A DNA stretch of 64,000 nt, taken from positions 1 through 64,000 of the forward strand of contig CAILUI010000060.1 in NCBI GenBank assembly GCA_903837355.1, given 5' to 3'. Below, piece after piece: positions 8,178 through 17,988 of this stretch. How positions within the stretch are numbered: the stretch's first letter is position 1; each line of letters opens with the position of its first letter. The DNA is from an uncultured Victivallales bacterium (GTDB lineage Bacteria > Verrucomicrobiota > Lentisphaeria > Oligosphaerales > JAFGRS01). The notes beneath the pieces are model-generated. The model saw only the letters and a program-made list of their open reading frames with translations. It ran no database searches and was not told the origin of the DNA. The position numbers and the translations under genes were made by a program.

Positions 8178-11030
8178 TCAAGGCTGCGCGCTGAGCGTGA
8201 TCGTGCCCAGTTGCTGGATCCAGGTGCAGGGATCGGAGTGCAACTGGAGGCGCAGGTAGGAGGTACCCGCGGGCAGCGGGGTGGCATTGACGGTCCGGTA
8301 CGCCCTCCACCCTGACTGCCCGCCGTCGACCGGCGTCGCCGTCGTCTCGAGACTTTGCCAGGTAGCGCCGTCCGCCGACGCCTGGATGCCCACCAAAGTG
8401 CCGATGTCAGCGGCGCCGTACACGAAGGCGTCCAACTCGAACCCCCGCAGCCCGGCGAAGCGGTAGACGACGTCCGCCGCCGCAACGCTGGTCCGCATGA
8501 ACCGCGCCCGATCTCCGACCGCCGCGGCATTGGCGAGGTCGATCCCCAGGTTGGGCGTGCGCGAGAAGACGACATCCATGGAGTCCATGGGATCGACCAG
8601 ACGCGAGACCATCTCCACCGTCGCACGGGCAGAGACCGCGTTCCCCGCCACGCTGCCGGTGAGTTCGATGAGCCCCTCCTGTCGCCAGTCCCGGCCGGCG
8701 CTGTCCCAACGGACCGGGAAGCGCCGCGGGAGGACGTGGTTCAGGGTCAGCACGAGGGTCTCCGGAAGATCCGGGGCGAAGCCGGTGGTCTGGCGTCGCC
8801 GCACCGGCTCCACGGCGGTCACCCGCAGTTCGGGGAGCTCAGCGGCGCCCAGTTCCACATAGGCGAGTTGGGTGTCGCCGAAGGCGCCCACCGGCAGCAG
8901 TTCGACCCGCAGGTAGTGGCTGCCGGCAGCGATCTCCTGGCTGGGCACAAGCAGGCTGAAGGACCAGTCCGCCGCCGTGGGTTCGACGTAGGCCGCACTC
9001 ACGGCCGTTTCCTGCCAGGTAGCGTTATCGGCAGAGGCCATGATGCGGACTCGGCCAACGACCTCTCCCCGGTGGTAGACGCCGATGCGGAAGTGACTCA
9101 CGCCAGGAAACTTCCAGGTCAGAAAAGCAGAGCGGTCAGCCGTCGACCGATGGATGCGCTGGCAGTTGCCGAGGAAGAGTTCGGGGTGGATGTCCAGATC
9201 CTGCTGGTCTCTGCGGTTCGGGTGTTCGGCGAAGCCGTTGAAGCCGAGGTTCTCCGAGCGGGCGCAGACCTGCGTGAGTCCGTCCATGGTGTCGACAAGG
9301 CGTGCCGGCAACGGCTCGGTCCAGGCGACCGGCTCCCCGCCGTCGAGGGAGCTATAGACCTGCACGGAACGCGCCGGAAGCGTGATGCGCAGGCCCGCGC
9401 CGAGGTCGACGGCGCTCAGCCAGGCGGCAGGGACCGGGAAACCGGCTGCATCCGCCGGCCGCTCGCCCTCCGCGTAGACGTAGCGGGCCAGGCGCGGCAC
9501 GGGCGGCAGACCGGGGATGGCAAAGACTCCGGCAGCCGGGCTGTCGCCGTCGTTGACCAGGGCAAACGAGATCTGCCAACCGCCCGCGGCGACGGGGATC
9601 CTGGCGGCGACGGCACAGAGCCCCGCGGCCGCACCGCCTGAGGTCCGTACGATCTGCGCGCCCTTCGGAAAACAGCGCGAGAGCAGCGACCACGGGGTGT
9701 ACCAGGGCCGCAGCGCCTCGTCCTCGGGACGTCCGGCAGCGGTCCCCAGCGAATTCCACAGCCCCCAGACCTTGGTAACGATGGCCGGCGTCAGCCGGTA
9801 CTGGTAGTCGCTGGGCAGCGCCCCGTTGAGGTGGATGCTGTCGTCCAGGCTCCAGGCCACGCCCGCAGAGAGCCCGGCACGCATGGCCTGAATCAGCGCC
9901 GCGGCCATGCTGACGCCGTACCCGTAGTCACGAACGTGCCACTGCTGGTCGCCCTGCAGGTCGTCGCAGAGGCCGATCTCGCCGTAGATCAGGGCGCGAC
10001 CGGGGTGGCGCAGCGCTGCAAAGTTGCGGAGCAGCCGGGATTCGTGCTCCAGCACCCGCTGCCGGACCTGGCGGTCCTGCACGTACCAGTGGAAGTCATA
10101 GGTGCCGACCTCGGCGGCCAGCTCGGTCAGGGTTTCGTTGTACCAGAGGTCCTGCCAGTACCCGGCGTCAGGGCCGACGATACGGACCCGGTCGGCGAGC
10201 CCGAGGCGCTCGAGCTCGCGGTGGAGATGACGGATGCTGGTCTGCCAGCGCGCCTGCGTCCAGGTGGCGTCGTAGGCGGAGGCCAGGTTGACCTCGTTCC
10301 CAAGGTTGAACTCCTTGATGCAGGTGTACCCCCGGTCGACCACCAGATAGCGAATGAGACCACCCACAATCTGCGCATAGCGCGGGTCGTCCGCCGCGAT
10401 GCCAAGCGCTTTGAGGTGCTCCGCGGGCCCATACGTCCAACCACCCATGGCCGGCGCGCCCCACTCGCCACAGAGCACATCCACCTGCTGCGCCTGGCAG
10501 AAGTCCAGGATGTCGTAGAGCTTGCGCATGCGTCGCAGGTTCTCGGCGATGGGCAGGCCGTTGCGGTCAACCGGCTGTCCGGCGGCATCGCGCCGGGGCT
10601 CGCCGTCGCCGTCCGCGCCCTCCCAGACATACACCGGCTGGCCATCCCTGAATCCCGTGCAGTACCAGTAGGTCTGCAGCATGCAGCGGATGTACCCGAG
10701 GCGCATGAACTCGACACGCTGGAGCAGGCGCTGCCAGCGCGCCGGGTCAAGGTCGAACCATTCATGGGGATCCCACTGCACCGCGCCCCCATAGTAGGAC
10801 TCGGTGATCACCGCCGTCAGGTCGGCCTCGAGAAGCGGCAAACCGGCACCCACCGCGGCAGGGACGACGGCCGTCAGACCGGGGGCGATCACCACCCCCG
10901 AATCCGCCACCGGCGCTGGCGGCGCGCCGGATAAATGGCAGGAGCCCCCAATCGCCGCCAGCGCGAGCCAGCACGCAGAGACGAGGGCCGGCCTGGCGAT
11001 GGTCTGGGTTTTGTGATGGTAGTCGTTCAC
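8178..11030 (-). CDS. Secreted clan-A glycosidase-like protein with C-terminal beta domains
   Basis: About 950 residues. The GTG at 11030 is preferred because AGGTGA precedes it; an upstream in-frame ATG at 11081 lacks such a site. The N-terminus has a hydrophobic export signal ending in GGSC, possibly a lipoprotein Cys. Residues about 60-440 look like a (beta/alpha)8 glycosidase. FNLGNEVN carries the likely acid/base Glu (about 246), and LIYGEIGL the likely nucleophile Glu (about 351). Two or three beta-sandwich modules follow (around SHFRIGVYHRGEVVG and YRFAGLRGFELDAFVYG), which look like discoidin or sugar-binding domains. The exact GH family is not recognised. It is flanked by two direct copies of a 43-bp repeat. 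Confidence 0.75.
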   Translation of the reverse strand: MNDYHHKTQTIARPALVSACWLALAAIGGSCHLSGAPPAPVADSGVVIAPGLTAVVPAAVGAGLPLLEADLTAVITESYYGGAVQWDPHEWFDLDPARWQRLLQRVEFMRLGYIRCMLQTYWYCTGFRDGQPVYVWEGADGDGEPRRDAAGQPVDRNGLPIAENLRRMRKLYDILDFCQAQQVDVLCGEWGAPAMGGWTYGPAEHLKALGIAADDPRYAQIVGGLIRYLVVDRGYTCIKEFNLGNEVNLASAYDATWTQARWQTSIRHLHRELERLGLADRVRIVGPDAGYWQDLWYNETLTELAAEVGTYDFHWYVQDRQVRQRVLEHESRLLRNFAALRHPGRALIYGEIGLCDDLQGDQQWHVRDYGYGVSMAAALIQAMRAGLSAGVAWSLDDSIHLNGALPSDYQYRLTPAIVTKVWGLWNSLGTAAGRPEDEALRPWYTPWSLLSRCFPKGAQIVRTSGGAAAGLCAVAARIPVAAGGWQISFALVNDGDSPAAGVFAIPGLPPVPRLARYVYAEGERPADAAGFPVPAAWLSAVDLGAGLRITLPARSVQVYSSLDGGEPVAWTEPLPARLVDTMDGLTQVCARSENLGFNGFAEHPNRRDQQDLDIHPELFLGNCQRIHRSTADRSAFLTWKFPGVSHFRIGVYHRGEVVGRVRIMASADNATWQETAVSAAYVEPTAADWSFSLLVPSQEIAAGSHYLRVELLPVGAFGDTQLAYVELGAAELPELRVTAVEPVRRRQTTGFAPDLPETLVLTLNHVLPRRFPVRWDSAGRDWRQEGLIELTGSVAGNAVSARATVEMVSRLVDPMDSMDVVFSRTPNLGIDLANAAAVGDRARFMRTSVAAADVVYRFAGLRGFELDAFVYGAADIGTLVGIQASADGATWQSLETTATPVDGGQSGWRAYRTVNATPLPAGTSYLRLQLHSDPCTWIQQLGTITLSAQP

Positions 11031-11087
11031 GTCGTCACCTGTACCTGGACTTGGGGATTCACCGTCACCGCGCCCGTCCACGTTCTT

Positions 11088-11130
11088 CTGGAGGGCGAAG
11101 CTCCCCAGGGACGCACGTCCCGCTGAGCCG
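11088..11130 (+). repeat. 43-bp interspersed repeat, copy 2
   Basis: Second copy of the CTGGAGGGCGAAGCTCCCCA element. With the copy at 8101 it brackets the 8178-11030 gene as direct repeats. The central part differs (GGACGCACGTCCC versus GCGCGCACGCGCT) but stays self-complementary in both, which suggests selection on a fold. Confidence 0.75.
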
Positions 11131-11158
11131 TCCCTGTCCCCGCCCCCATACCCCTTCC

Positions 11159-14005
11159 CTAGCGCAAGGACACCCGCAGCGTTTCCCCTTCCAGCACGTC
11201 CAGCACCAGCCCCTGCCCGTCGCGCCGCGACGCTGCCAGCCTGCCGTCAACCTTCAGCTCCGCAGTCGCCGGCCAGCCGCAGAGCGCCGTCGGGTCGAGG
11301 CGGATGGTCGCATCCGCGGTGGCAACCAGGACGGCCTCCCGCTCATCCCAGCGCAGAAGCACGTTCGCGGCCTGCCGCGCCGCAAAGCCGAACCCTGGTT
11401 CGGCGTAACGCAGGTTACCGACGAAGCGGGTCCGGGCCGCCCTGAAGACGTAACCGGTGCCGATGCGGGTGGGGGCTTCGACGACGTCCAAGGCACCGCG
11501 TTCGCCACCGGCATCCTGCCAGTCGCGGAAGAAGCGCAGCGCCCATACCAGCGGTTTCGGACGGGCCACGGCGGTGCCGTCGGACCAGAACATGCCGTAG
11601 CGCCCTTGATCGATGTGCTGCGGCAGGTCGTCGGCGGGCATCCAGGAGCACTGCTGGCGTGACAGCTCAAGCGGATGGTCGTTGAGGACCCACTTCATGC
11701 AGCCGTCGAAGCCACGGTCATAGGCATACAGGTAGTGCAGGAACTCGCCGAGGGCGCTGGTGTGCAGATCGAGGTAGCCGTCCGGCAGCGCTAGCCCGTT
11801 GGTGTAGCCGAATTCCCCGAGCGTGATCGGCCGCTCTGGCCACACCTGACGCAGGCGGTCGAGGGTGGTCAGATTCTGCAGCACGCCAGCGTAGTCCAGC
11901 GGTGGCTGGTAGGCATGGTGCGAGACGAAGTCGAGGCCGGCGACTCCCGGCAGGCAGGCAAAGACGCTGTTGAAGCCCACGGCGATAGGGTGCGCGGTGT
12001 CAACAGCGCGGATTGCCGCTGACTGCCAATCACTCCAGTCGGCGAAAAGGCGCGAGGTGGCGTCCAGCACTGGCCCCCAGTCGGCATCCCGCGGCAAAGG
12101 TCCCCGCACGCCGGGGAACGAGGTGAAGTTGCCGTTCGTCTGCAGGCCGGCCCAGACCTCGTACTCGCCCCAGCGCTTCCAGAGCGGATAGCGCTCGCCG
12201 AGGGTCTGGGCCCCGTCGCGGACCTCAGAGACCTTGTAGGCATACGGCTCGTTCTGCAGGTCATATCCCAGCAGCATCGGTTCGTCCCGGAACGCTGCAG
12301 CGACCAGGGTGCTGCGCTCGACCAACTCCGCGCGGGTCAGGAGATCGGTATGGTCCACGACGACCACCAGCAGGTAGATGCCGTACCGACGCGCGCACTC
12401 CTTGAGCGCAGCCAGTTTCTCCGGCTCGCGCCAGAACGCACTGGCCCCATAGAGGCGTAGGCAGTTGAGGCCAGCATCATGGGCGCGGCGGAAGTCCGCT
12501 TCGAGCCAGTGCAGCCACGGGCCGCCGAAGAACTTGCGATCCAGGCTGCCGATGTAGTTGGCACCGACCAGGAGGAAGGGCTTGCCGTCCGCGGTCTCGA
12601 AGTGCCGGCCATCGGCACTCCGCCTCAGTCCGCCGGGCGGCGGCGTGGTCAGGGGCAGCGTGGTGGCCAGCAGGCGCTGGTTAAGAGCCGCGCTCTCTTG
12701 CGGCAGATCGCGACGGGTCAGCGCCGCGAGAAAGCCTGCCAAGCACTGCTCGAAGGCTGCCGACGTGTAGAACTCCGGGGTGGTGACGCCCGACAGCAGC
12801 CACGAACCGCCAGCGTACTTGCCGCCGTAGTGCACCAGCGCCGAGCAGGCCCAGCCACGGTCGCGACCGTGGCGGTCTCGAGCGACCAGCAAAGGCAGTA
12901 ACTGCGAGCGGTCCCAGAGCGTGAAGCCGAGCGCCGACAGCCCCGCCAACGGGCCCTCGTAAGCAGCCTCGGCAGGCACGATCTCCTGTCCGGAACAGGC
13001 CACCGCGCCGAGGACGTCGCGGAGTTCGTAGGGCTCGTACGCGTCGAAGCAGACCGAGTTCGGCGCCTGGTAGTCCGCCAGCGTGGCCCCGAGGGCGTTG
13101 GCGGCGGTGCCGACTTCGCCGATCTCGATGAGGTGATCCCCGTCGGCGTGCTGGGTGAGGCCACTGGCCAGGCCGATGCTGAAGCGTGCCGCCGCGGCCA
13201 GGTGCAGCCGGTCGCCGCTGCCGCCGCGGTTCGCCGGCGAGCCGTCCTTGAGGAAACGGAAGCGCCCGACCTCGAGGACCTGCCGAGTCCAGGTCGGCGT
13301 CAGGCCGACGACGGCCACCCAGCGCGAGCCGTCGCGCTCGTCGATCTCCACCGCCATCTGCCCCGTGCGCTCGCCGCCGCGCAGGTGGAGGCACACCAGG
13401 TCATGGCCGGCGGGAATGGACGGCGCCAGCGGGGTCGCATAGGTGTCCCACTGCCATGGCCCGAGTTGCCGCAACTCAAGGCGGAGGCAAGGGCCCTGTG
13501 GTCCCGTACCGGCGAGCAACGTCGAGGGGTGTTCAGGATGATTGGTCCCGCGCGTCCAGGCTGCGGGATCGAACCCCGCGAAGCCGAGCAGCGTCAGGGC
13601 GCTCGGAACCGTGCGCAGGGCAGCCTCGAAGTCAGCCCGCGCCGCCCAGGCGCCGCGAATCTGGACAACCGGTCGGGAGTAGGCGAAACCGCCCAGCAGC
13701 ACCAGGTTACCGCCCGCCTGCAGAAAGGACTCGACCTGCGTCCGCGCCGTGCCTGGGAAACTGGGACTGTGGGGCAGGACCAGCACGTCGATTCTGCCGT
13801 GCTCCAGTGCAGCCGGATCGGCAAGTTGCGCCGCCGTAAACGACGTGACCTCGTGTCCGGCGCGGGCAAGGGCCGTACTCAGATGGCTGACCAGCGCCGG
13901 GTCCGAGTCCGGTACCACGTCACTGAAGACGGCCACGCGCAGCCCTGCCGCCTGAACGCAGGCAGCCATGACGAGCACCGGCAGCAGACAGGCGACAGTA
14001 CGCAT
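11159..14005 (-). CDS. Secreted GH5-type glycoside hydrolase with ThuA-like N-terminal domain
   Basis: A 948-residue protein. ATG 14005 is chosen because GGAGAGCGG precedes it and MRTVACLLPVLVMAACVQAAG is a good signal peptide. Residues 21-145 resemble a ThuA/class-I amidotransferase-like flavodoxin fold (LRVAVFSDVV, DVLVLPHSPSF, GGNLVLLGGFAYSRP). Beta-rich regions follow to about 455. Residues about 465-790 form a cellulase/mannanase-type TIM barrel beginning ADGRHFETADGKPFLLVGAN. YDLQNEPYA carries the acid/base Glu586 and ITLGEFGYT the nucleophile Glu731. It probably cuts beta-mannan or related polymers; the substrate is not certain. It is divergent from the next gene. Confidence 0.8.
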   Translation of the reverse strand: MRTVACLLPVLVMAACVQAAGLRVAVFSDVVPDSDPALVSHLSTALARAGHEVTSFTAAQLADPAALEHGRIDVLVLPHSPSFPGTARTQVESFLQAGGNLVLLGGFAYSRPVVQIRGAWAARADFEAALRTVPSALTLLGFAGFDPAAWTRGTNHPEHPSTLLAGTGPQGPCLRLELRQLGPWQWDTYATPLAPSIPAGHDLVCLHLRGGERTGQMAVEIDERDGSRWVAVVGLTPTWTRQVLEVGRFRFLKDGSPANRGGSGDRLHLAAAARFSIGLASGLTQHADGDHLIEIGEVGTAANALGATLADYQAPNSVCFDAYEPYELRDVLGAVACSGQEIVPAEAAYEGPLAGLSALGFTLWDRSQLLPLLVARDRHGRDRGWACSALVHYGGKYAGGSWLLSGVTTPEFYTSAAFEQCLAGFLAALTRRDLPQESAALNQRLLATTLPLTTPPPGGLRRSADGRHFETADGKPFLLVGANYIGSLDRKFFGGPWLHWLEADFRRAHDAGLNCLRLYGASAFWREPEKLAALKECARRYGIYLLVVVVDHTDLLTRAELVERSTLVAAAFRDEPMLLGYDLQNEPYAYKVSEVRDGAQTLGERYPLWKRWGEYEVWAGLQTNGNFTSFPGVRGPLPRDADWGPVLDATSRLFADWSDWQSAAIRAVDTAHPIAVGFNSVFACLPGVAGLDFVSHHAYQPPLDYAGVLQNLTTLDRLRQVWPERPITLGEFGYTNGLALPDGYLDLHTSALGEFLHYLYAYDRGFDGCMKWVLNDHPLELSRQQCSWMPADDLPQHIDQGRYGMFWSDGTAVARPKPLVWALRFFRDWQDAGGERGALDVVEAPTRIGTGYVFRAARTRFVGNLRYAEPGFGFAARQAANVLLRWDEREAVLVATADATIRLDPTALCGWPATAELKVDGRLAASRRDGQGLVLDVLEGETLRVSLR

Positions 14006-14175
14006 GGACCGCTCTCCGATAAGACTCACTCGGCGCGGCTCACGCCTGCAGCAACCATGCCGCGCCGCCAATCCCGCCGCCATGCCAGCAAGGTAGGCCT
14101 CCGAGTGCCAGGCCGCAACCCCGGTCCGCGCCGCGGCGACGTGGCAGGGCGCTCGGATGTCGGTACATTGCCTGC

Positions 14176-17100
14176 ATGCATAGAGGCAAGACAACGGTGC
14201 TGAGCGGGGCCATGGCAATGTGCGTCCTCTGCATGCTGTTGACAGGCGGTGCGGCGCAGAGCGCGGAGCCGGCGCCATTTCCCCTGGATGACTTCGAGGA
14301 CGGCAGCGACAGCGGCTGGCGGGTGGTCGGTCACGGTCCGGCGCTCGCGGACTACCAGAAGCGCCTGTTCAGCCCCGGCTGCAGCAGCGCCTATGCGCTG
14401 AGTCTGAGTAAGGGCAGCGCGGGTGGCTGGTGCGGCCTGGGAGCGCCAGACGTCACCCGCCTCGGCCTGCTCCAGTGCAGCGGTGTCCAGGTGGCCGCTC
14501 GCAGCGTGCGTGGCGTGGCCGGCCTGCTGGTGGACGCGCACCTGGCCGACGGCAGTCGCTGGTGGTGCAAAGCCCCACTGCCGGCGGACGGCAGTTGGAC
14601 GGTGGTCACCGCCACCGCGGACCGCTTCTTCGCGATCGACAATCCCAAGAACGCGCCCCGCCCCGACCTCAGCGGCCTGAGCGCACTGTGGTTGACCGTC
14701 GACGGCGTGGCGGAGAACGCTGCGCCGCCGTGGGAGATGGCCATTGACGACGTTGTCCTGCTGGGCGTGCTGGCCACGGCCATGCCCCCTGCCCTGCCCG
14801 CGGCCGCGCCGGCGCCGGTGCCTGCCTACAGCGGCCCGCGCGTCCGCGTGGGCGTGCTCGACGGCGACGCCTTTCTGCCCGGCGTACGCCCAGCCGTCAG
14901 CGTGGCCAGTGGCCTAACGCGAGTTCTGCAACAGGCGGGGGTGGACGCGGCACTGGTTCCCCCGACCACACTGGCGGCGCGGCTCGACGCCGCGGCCTTC
15001 GACGTCCTGGTCCTGACCACACCCATGTACCTGGCTGCAGACGCCGGGCGGATCCTCCGTCATCTGCAGCAAGGCAAAGCACTGTGGGCGATTAGCAGCA
15101 CCGCCCCGCTCTCCCAGCCCCTGATCATCGACGGGAACGCCTACAAACCCGCCACAGCCTTCGTCGCCCCGCCCGAGTTCGCCTGGATCCTGGATGGCGC
15201 GCCCTTGTCCCGGCACGGCCTCGAACTGAGCGCACCGCAGATGGCCTTGACAGCGGCAGGGCAGGCCTGGTGGCCGGACCTGCCAGAGCGCTTGCCGGTG
15301 GGGAAGTGCAGCTTCCTGGCGGCGGACGATTCCATCTACCGCCCCTGCACCCCGCCGTGGGTCGAGGTGACGCCGCTGCTGCAGGTCGCCTACGCGGGCA
15401 CAAACTGGATCGCGGCGCCGGACGTCTTCACGGGCTGGAGCATGGTGATGCTGGCCCATCGGGCTGGGCCGTTTGCCGGGGCCCGCATCCTCTACGCCGG
15501 TCTGGCCGCCGAGGCGCGCTCGATCCTGCACCCCGGCCACCCTGCCTTTGGACCCGTCGTGGTCAGGTGCCTCGAGGAACTGGCCAAACCGGTCGCCGAA
15601 CGCTGGACCAAGACACCCGAACCGCCGCTGCAGGATCTGCCCGAGTTGACCCGCGCCAACTTCCTCCGCTACCCCGGCCCCGCGCTGGCACCCCTCAACA
15701 TCGGCGGGATGCCCTTGGACAACCCCACCTTCTTCGCTGACCTGGACAGCGTCGGCTTCCAGGCCATCCACGTGGAGGTGCCGTGGTTGGAACAGCCGAA
15801 CGCCGCCGGCGAGGTCATCGACATGGCGCTGGCCGACCGGGTCATGCAGGCCGCCCGCAAGCACGGCAAACGGGTGATCTGGGACCCCTACGACTTCAAC
15901 TGGCAGCGCTTCCAATGGACCGGCGTGCAGACGGTCGCCAACCCGCAGTTCCGCGAACGCTTTGCCGCGGCCATGGGGGCGCTGGTAGGCCGCTACGCCC
16001 AAGATCCGACCCTGGTGGCGGTGATGGCCACGCCGCACACCGGCACCTCGTCGTTCGCGATCGACCGCAGCCCCGCCGGACAGCAGGCCTGGCAGATCTA
16101 CGTGCGCGATACCCTCAAGCTGACGCTCGTGGCAGCCGAAGCGCGCTACGGCAGGACCCTACGCTCCTGGGAGGAGTTGCCGCTGCCTGAACACCGTCAG
16201 GGAGACGCCTACAACCTGGGGCCACTGTGGGCGGACAGTCTCGACTTCTTCACCGAACGCTTTGGCGTCTTCCTGCGACAGACGATCGGCGCCATCCGCA
16301 CTCAGGCACCGGACCTACCGATCCTGCTGCGCGGACCTTACCTCGAGATCGGCCTGGGCCTGAGCCTGGCCCGGCAGTATCCCGATGTCGCCCTGCACTG
16401 CGAGTGCGTCGAAACCTCGCCCGACATCGAGGGCTACTACCGCGGCCTCGCCCTCTCTTTCGGCGTCCCTACCACCGGCGAGAACGGCTGGCCCAAGAGC
16501 CGCGGCGGCCCGCTGCGCATGGCCCTTGCCGACTGGCTCCTGGGCGGCTACCGCGCCGGCCTCTACTCCTTCGCCGGCCCCACCTTCGCCCGCCCCGGCA
16601 TACTGGACTTCCACGACTACCAGCGCGCCGCGCGCGCCCTGGCCGGCAGCGTCTACCCGGCGACCGGGCTGGCCCTGCTGATCCCCGATACGACCCTGTA
16701 TGCCAGCGAACCACCGAACTTCTTCAGCCTCGAGAGGCTGCCGCACCTGCAGTTTGCCTGCGAGCGCTTCGGCCTGCCCTTCCGTGCCGTCAGCAGCCAG
16801 TTCCTGAACCTGGACGGCGTCACGATCCTGGTCGACGACGGCAGCAACGCCGTGCTCACCGCCGCGGCGCGGCAGACGATCGCCCAGTGGGTCCGCGCCG
16901 GCGGCACGCTGGTGGCCTTCCCGGAAACGGGTAAGGCCGACCTCGGCGGCACGGCGGAGACCCTGGCCGCGGCACTGGGAATACCGCTGGTCGCCGCCGC
17001 AGACGGAGACGCGAGCACCGGCGTGGCGATAGGCAGAGGGCGCGTCGTGGTGCTGCCGGCGGTGCCGGTCAGCCCGCCCGAGGAAACCCGCCTGGAGGAG

Positions 17101-17415
17101 CTCCTGGAGCGCCTCGGGGCCAAGCGGCCCCTGCGCGTCACACCGCGCGTCAACAGCGCTTGCTTCGACCGGGATGGCAAGACCTACTGCGTGCTCTACA
17201 ACAAGTCGCGGACGCACGTCGGCTCGTTCTTCCGTGAGTCAACCCTGCCCGCCGTCGAGGCGGCCCTGCCCGACCTGGTCCTGACCGTGCAGCCGACCCG
17301 GCCCTGCCGCGAAGCCCGCAACGTCGTGACCGGCGAACGCTACCCCATTGCCAACGGCGAGTTCACCGTGCCCCTGCCGAAGACCACCTGGCTGGTCGTC
17401 GAGCTGACGCCGTAG
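14176..17415 (+). CDS. Large secreted GH42-like beta-galactosidase-type protein
   Basis: A 1079-residue exported protein. A signal peptide opens it (residues about 1-30; ATG 14212 is an alternative start with GAGCGGGG upstream). Residues 35-200 resemble a CBM11-like jelly roll (FPLDDFEDGSDSGW). Residues about 215-460 form a flavodoxin-like region, and 490-820 a TIM barrel resembling GH42 (FFADLDSVGFQAIHVEVPW, RYAQDPTLVAVM). Residues 820-960 are like the GH42 trimerisation domain (VDDGSNAVLTAAARQTIAQWVRAGGTLV). In GH42 the residue after the strand at VAVM should lead to an Asn-Glu pair; here it reads ATPHTG, so the catalytic acid/base is not evident. It may be a non-standard or inactive relative. 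Confidence 0.65.
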   Translation: MHRGKTTVLSGAMAMCVLCMLLTGGAAQSAEPAPFPLDDFEDGSDSGWRVVGHGPALADYQKRLFSPGCSSAYALSLSKGSAGGWCGLGAPDVTRLGLLQCSGVQVAARSVRGVAGLLVDAHLADGSRWWCKAPLPADGSWTVVTATADRFFAIDNPKNAPRPDLSGLSALWLTVDGVAENAAPPWEMAIDDVVLLGVLATAMPPALPAAAPAPVPAYSGPRVRVGVLDGDAFLPGVRPAVSVASGLTRVLQQAGVDAALVPPTTLAARLDAAAFDVLVLTTPMYLAADAGRILRHLQQGKALWAISSTAPLSQPLIIDGNAYKPATAFVAPPEFAWILDGAPLSRHGLELSAPQMALTAAGQAWWPDLPERLPVGKCSFLAADDSIYRPCTPPWVEVTPLLQVAYAGTNWIAAPDVFTGWSMVMLAHRAGPFAGARILYAGLAAEARSILHPGHPAFGPVVVRCLEELAKPVAERWTKTPEPPLQDLPELTRANFLRYPGPALAPLNIGGMPLDNPTFFADLDSVGFQAIHVEVPWLEQPNAAGEVIDMALADRVMQAARKHGKRVIWDPYDFNWQRFQWTGVQTVANPQFRERFAAAMGALVGRYAQDPTLVAVMATPHTGTSSFAIDRSPAGQQAWQIYVRDTLKLTLVAAEARYGRTLRSWEELPLPEHRQGDAYNLGPLWADSLDFFTERFGVFLRQTIGAIRTQAPDLPILLRGPYLEIGLGLSLARQYPDVALHCECVETSPDIEGYYRGLALSFGVPTTGENGWPKSRGGPLRMALADWLLGGYRAGLYSFAGPTFARPGILDFHDYQRAARALAGSVYPATGLALLIPDTTLYASEPPNFFSLERLPHLQFACERFGLPFRAVSSQFLNLDGVTILVDDGSNAVLTAAARQTIAQWVRAGGTLVAFPETGKADLGGTAETLAAALGIPLVAAADGDASTGVAIGRGRVVVLPAVPVSPPEETRLEELLERLGAKRPLRVTPRVNSACFDRDGKTYCVLYNKSRTHVGSFFRESTLPAVEAALPDLVLTVQPTRPCREARNVVTGERYPIANGEFTVPLPKTTWLVVELTP

Positions 17416-17459
17416 CAGCCCAGGCTGGGGACCAGAGGCATTCGTATTGCTATTTAGCC

Positions 17460-17472
17460 ATACATGGTGTAT
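17460..17472 (+). promoter_or_regulatory. Candidate operator of the brnTA pair
   Basis: ATACA-TGG-TGTAT is an inverted repeat 8 bases before the BrnT start, in a short AT-rich stretch. BrnA-type antitoxins repress their own promoter, so this is a plausible BrnA site (inference). Confidence 0.4.
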
Positions 17473-17480
17473 CGTCACCC

Positions 17481-17813
17481 ATGCCAGAAGAGACTTCGAC
17501 GACGTTCGAGTGGGATGCTGACAAGGATCTTGCGAACCAGGGGAAGCACGGGGTGGCGTTCGCGCTGGCACAGCGCGCCTTTGCAGACCCGAAGCGTGTG
17601 ATCGCCGAGGATGTGACCCACAGCACCGAAGCCGAGAAACGGCATTACTGCATCGGCACCGTCGGAGACGGCATCCTGACCGCGCGTTTCACTTACCGCG
17701 CCGGTAAGATCCGAATCTTCGGAGGGGGTTACTGGCGTAAAGGCAGGCACATCTATGAAGAAGAGAATCACGTACACAGACGAACCGATGGGCGAGGTCA
17801 AGATCGTCGCTGA
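17481..17813 (+). CDS. brnT: BrnT-family toxin (RelE-like ribonuclease)
   Basis: A 110-residue protein whose start TFEWDADKDLANQGKHGVAF matches the BrnT hallmark FEWD..K...N..KHGV. DPKRVIAEDVTHS and the RIFGGGYWRKGR region also align with it. BrnT toxins are small RNases that stop translation. The usual family end is around YEEE (about residue 93); here the frame runs on about 17 residues into the antitoxin gene. Gene order toxin-antitoxin and a 59-base overlap with the next gene are typical of brnTA. It sits between two glycosidase/peptidase genes. Confidence 0.85.
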   Translation: MPEETSTTFEWDADKDLANQGKHGVAFALAQRAFADPKRVIAEDVTHSTEAEKRHYCIGTVGDGILTARFTYRAGKIRIFGGGYWRKGRHIYEEENHVHRRTDGRGQDRR

Positions 17814-17988
17814 CTTCCTTCCGCCACCGGCAGAACTCGCCTTCCGAGAGGAGACGGTCAAGGTGACCATTGCCCTCAGCAAAGCCAGCATCGACTTCTT
17901 CAAGAACCAAGCCGCGCAGAACCACGTCCCGTACCAGAAGCTGATCCGACGGCTGCTCGACGAGTACGCGCTACACCACGCGAGTTGA
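17755..17988 (+). CDS. brnA: BrnA-family antitoxin
   Basis: A 77-residue protein overlapping the toxin gene. The end VPYQKLIRRLLDEYALHH is the ribbon-helix-helix part typical of BrnA and CopG-like antitoxins. It is preceded by VKVTIALSKASIDFFKNQA (strand then helix). It should bind BrnT and repress the promoter. GTAAAGGCAGG lies just upstream of ATG 17755. Confidence 0.85.
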   Translation: MKKRITYTDEPMGEVKIVADFLPPPAELAFREETVKVTIALSKASIDFFKNQAAQNHVPYQKLIRRLLDEYALHHAS

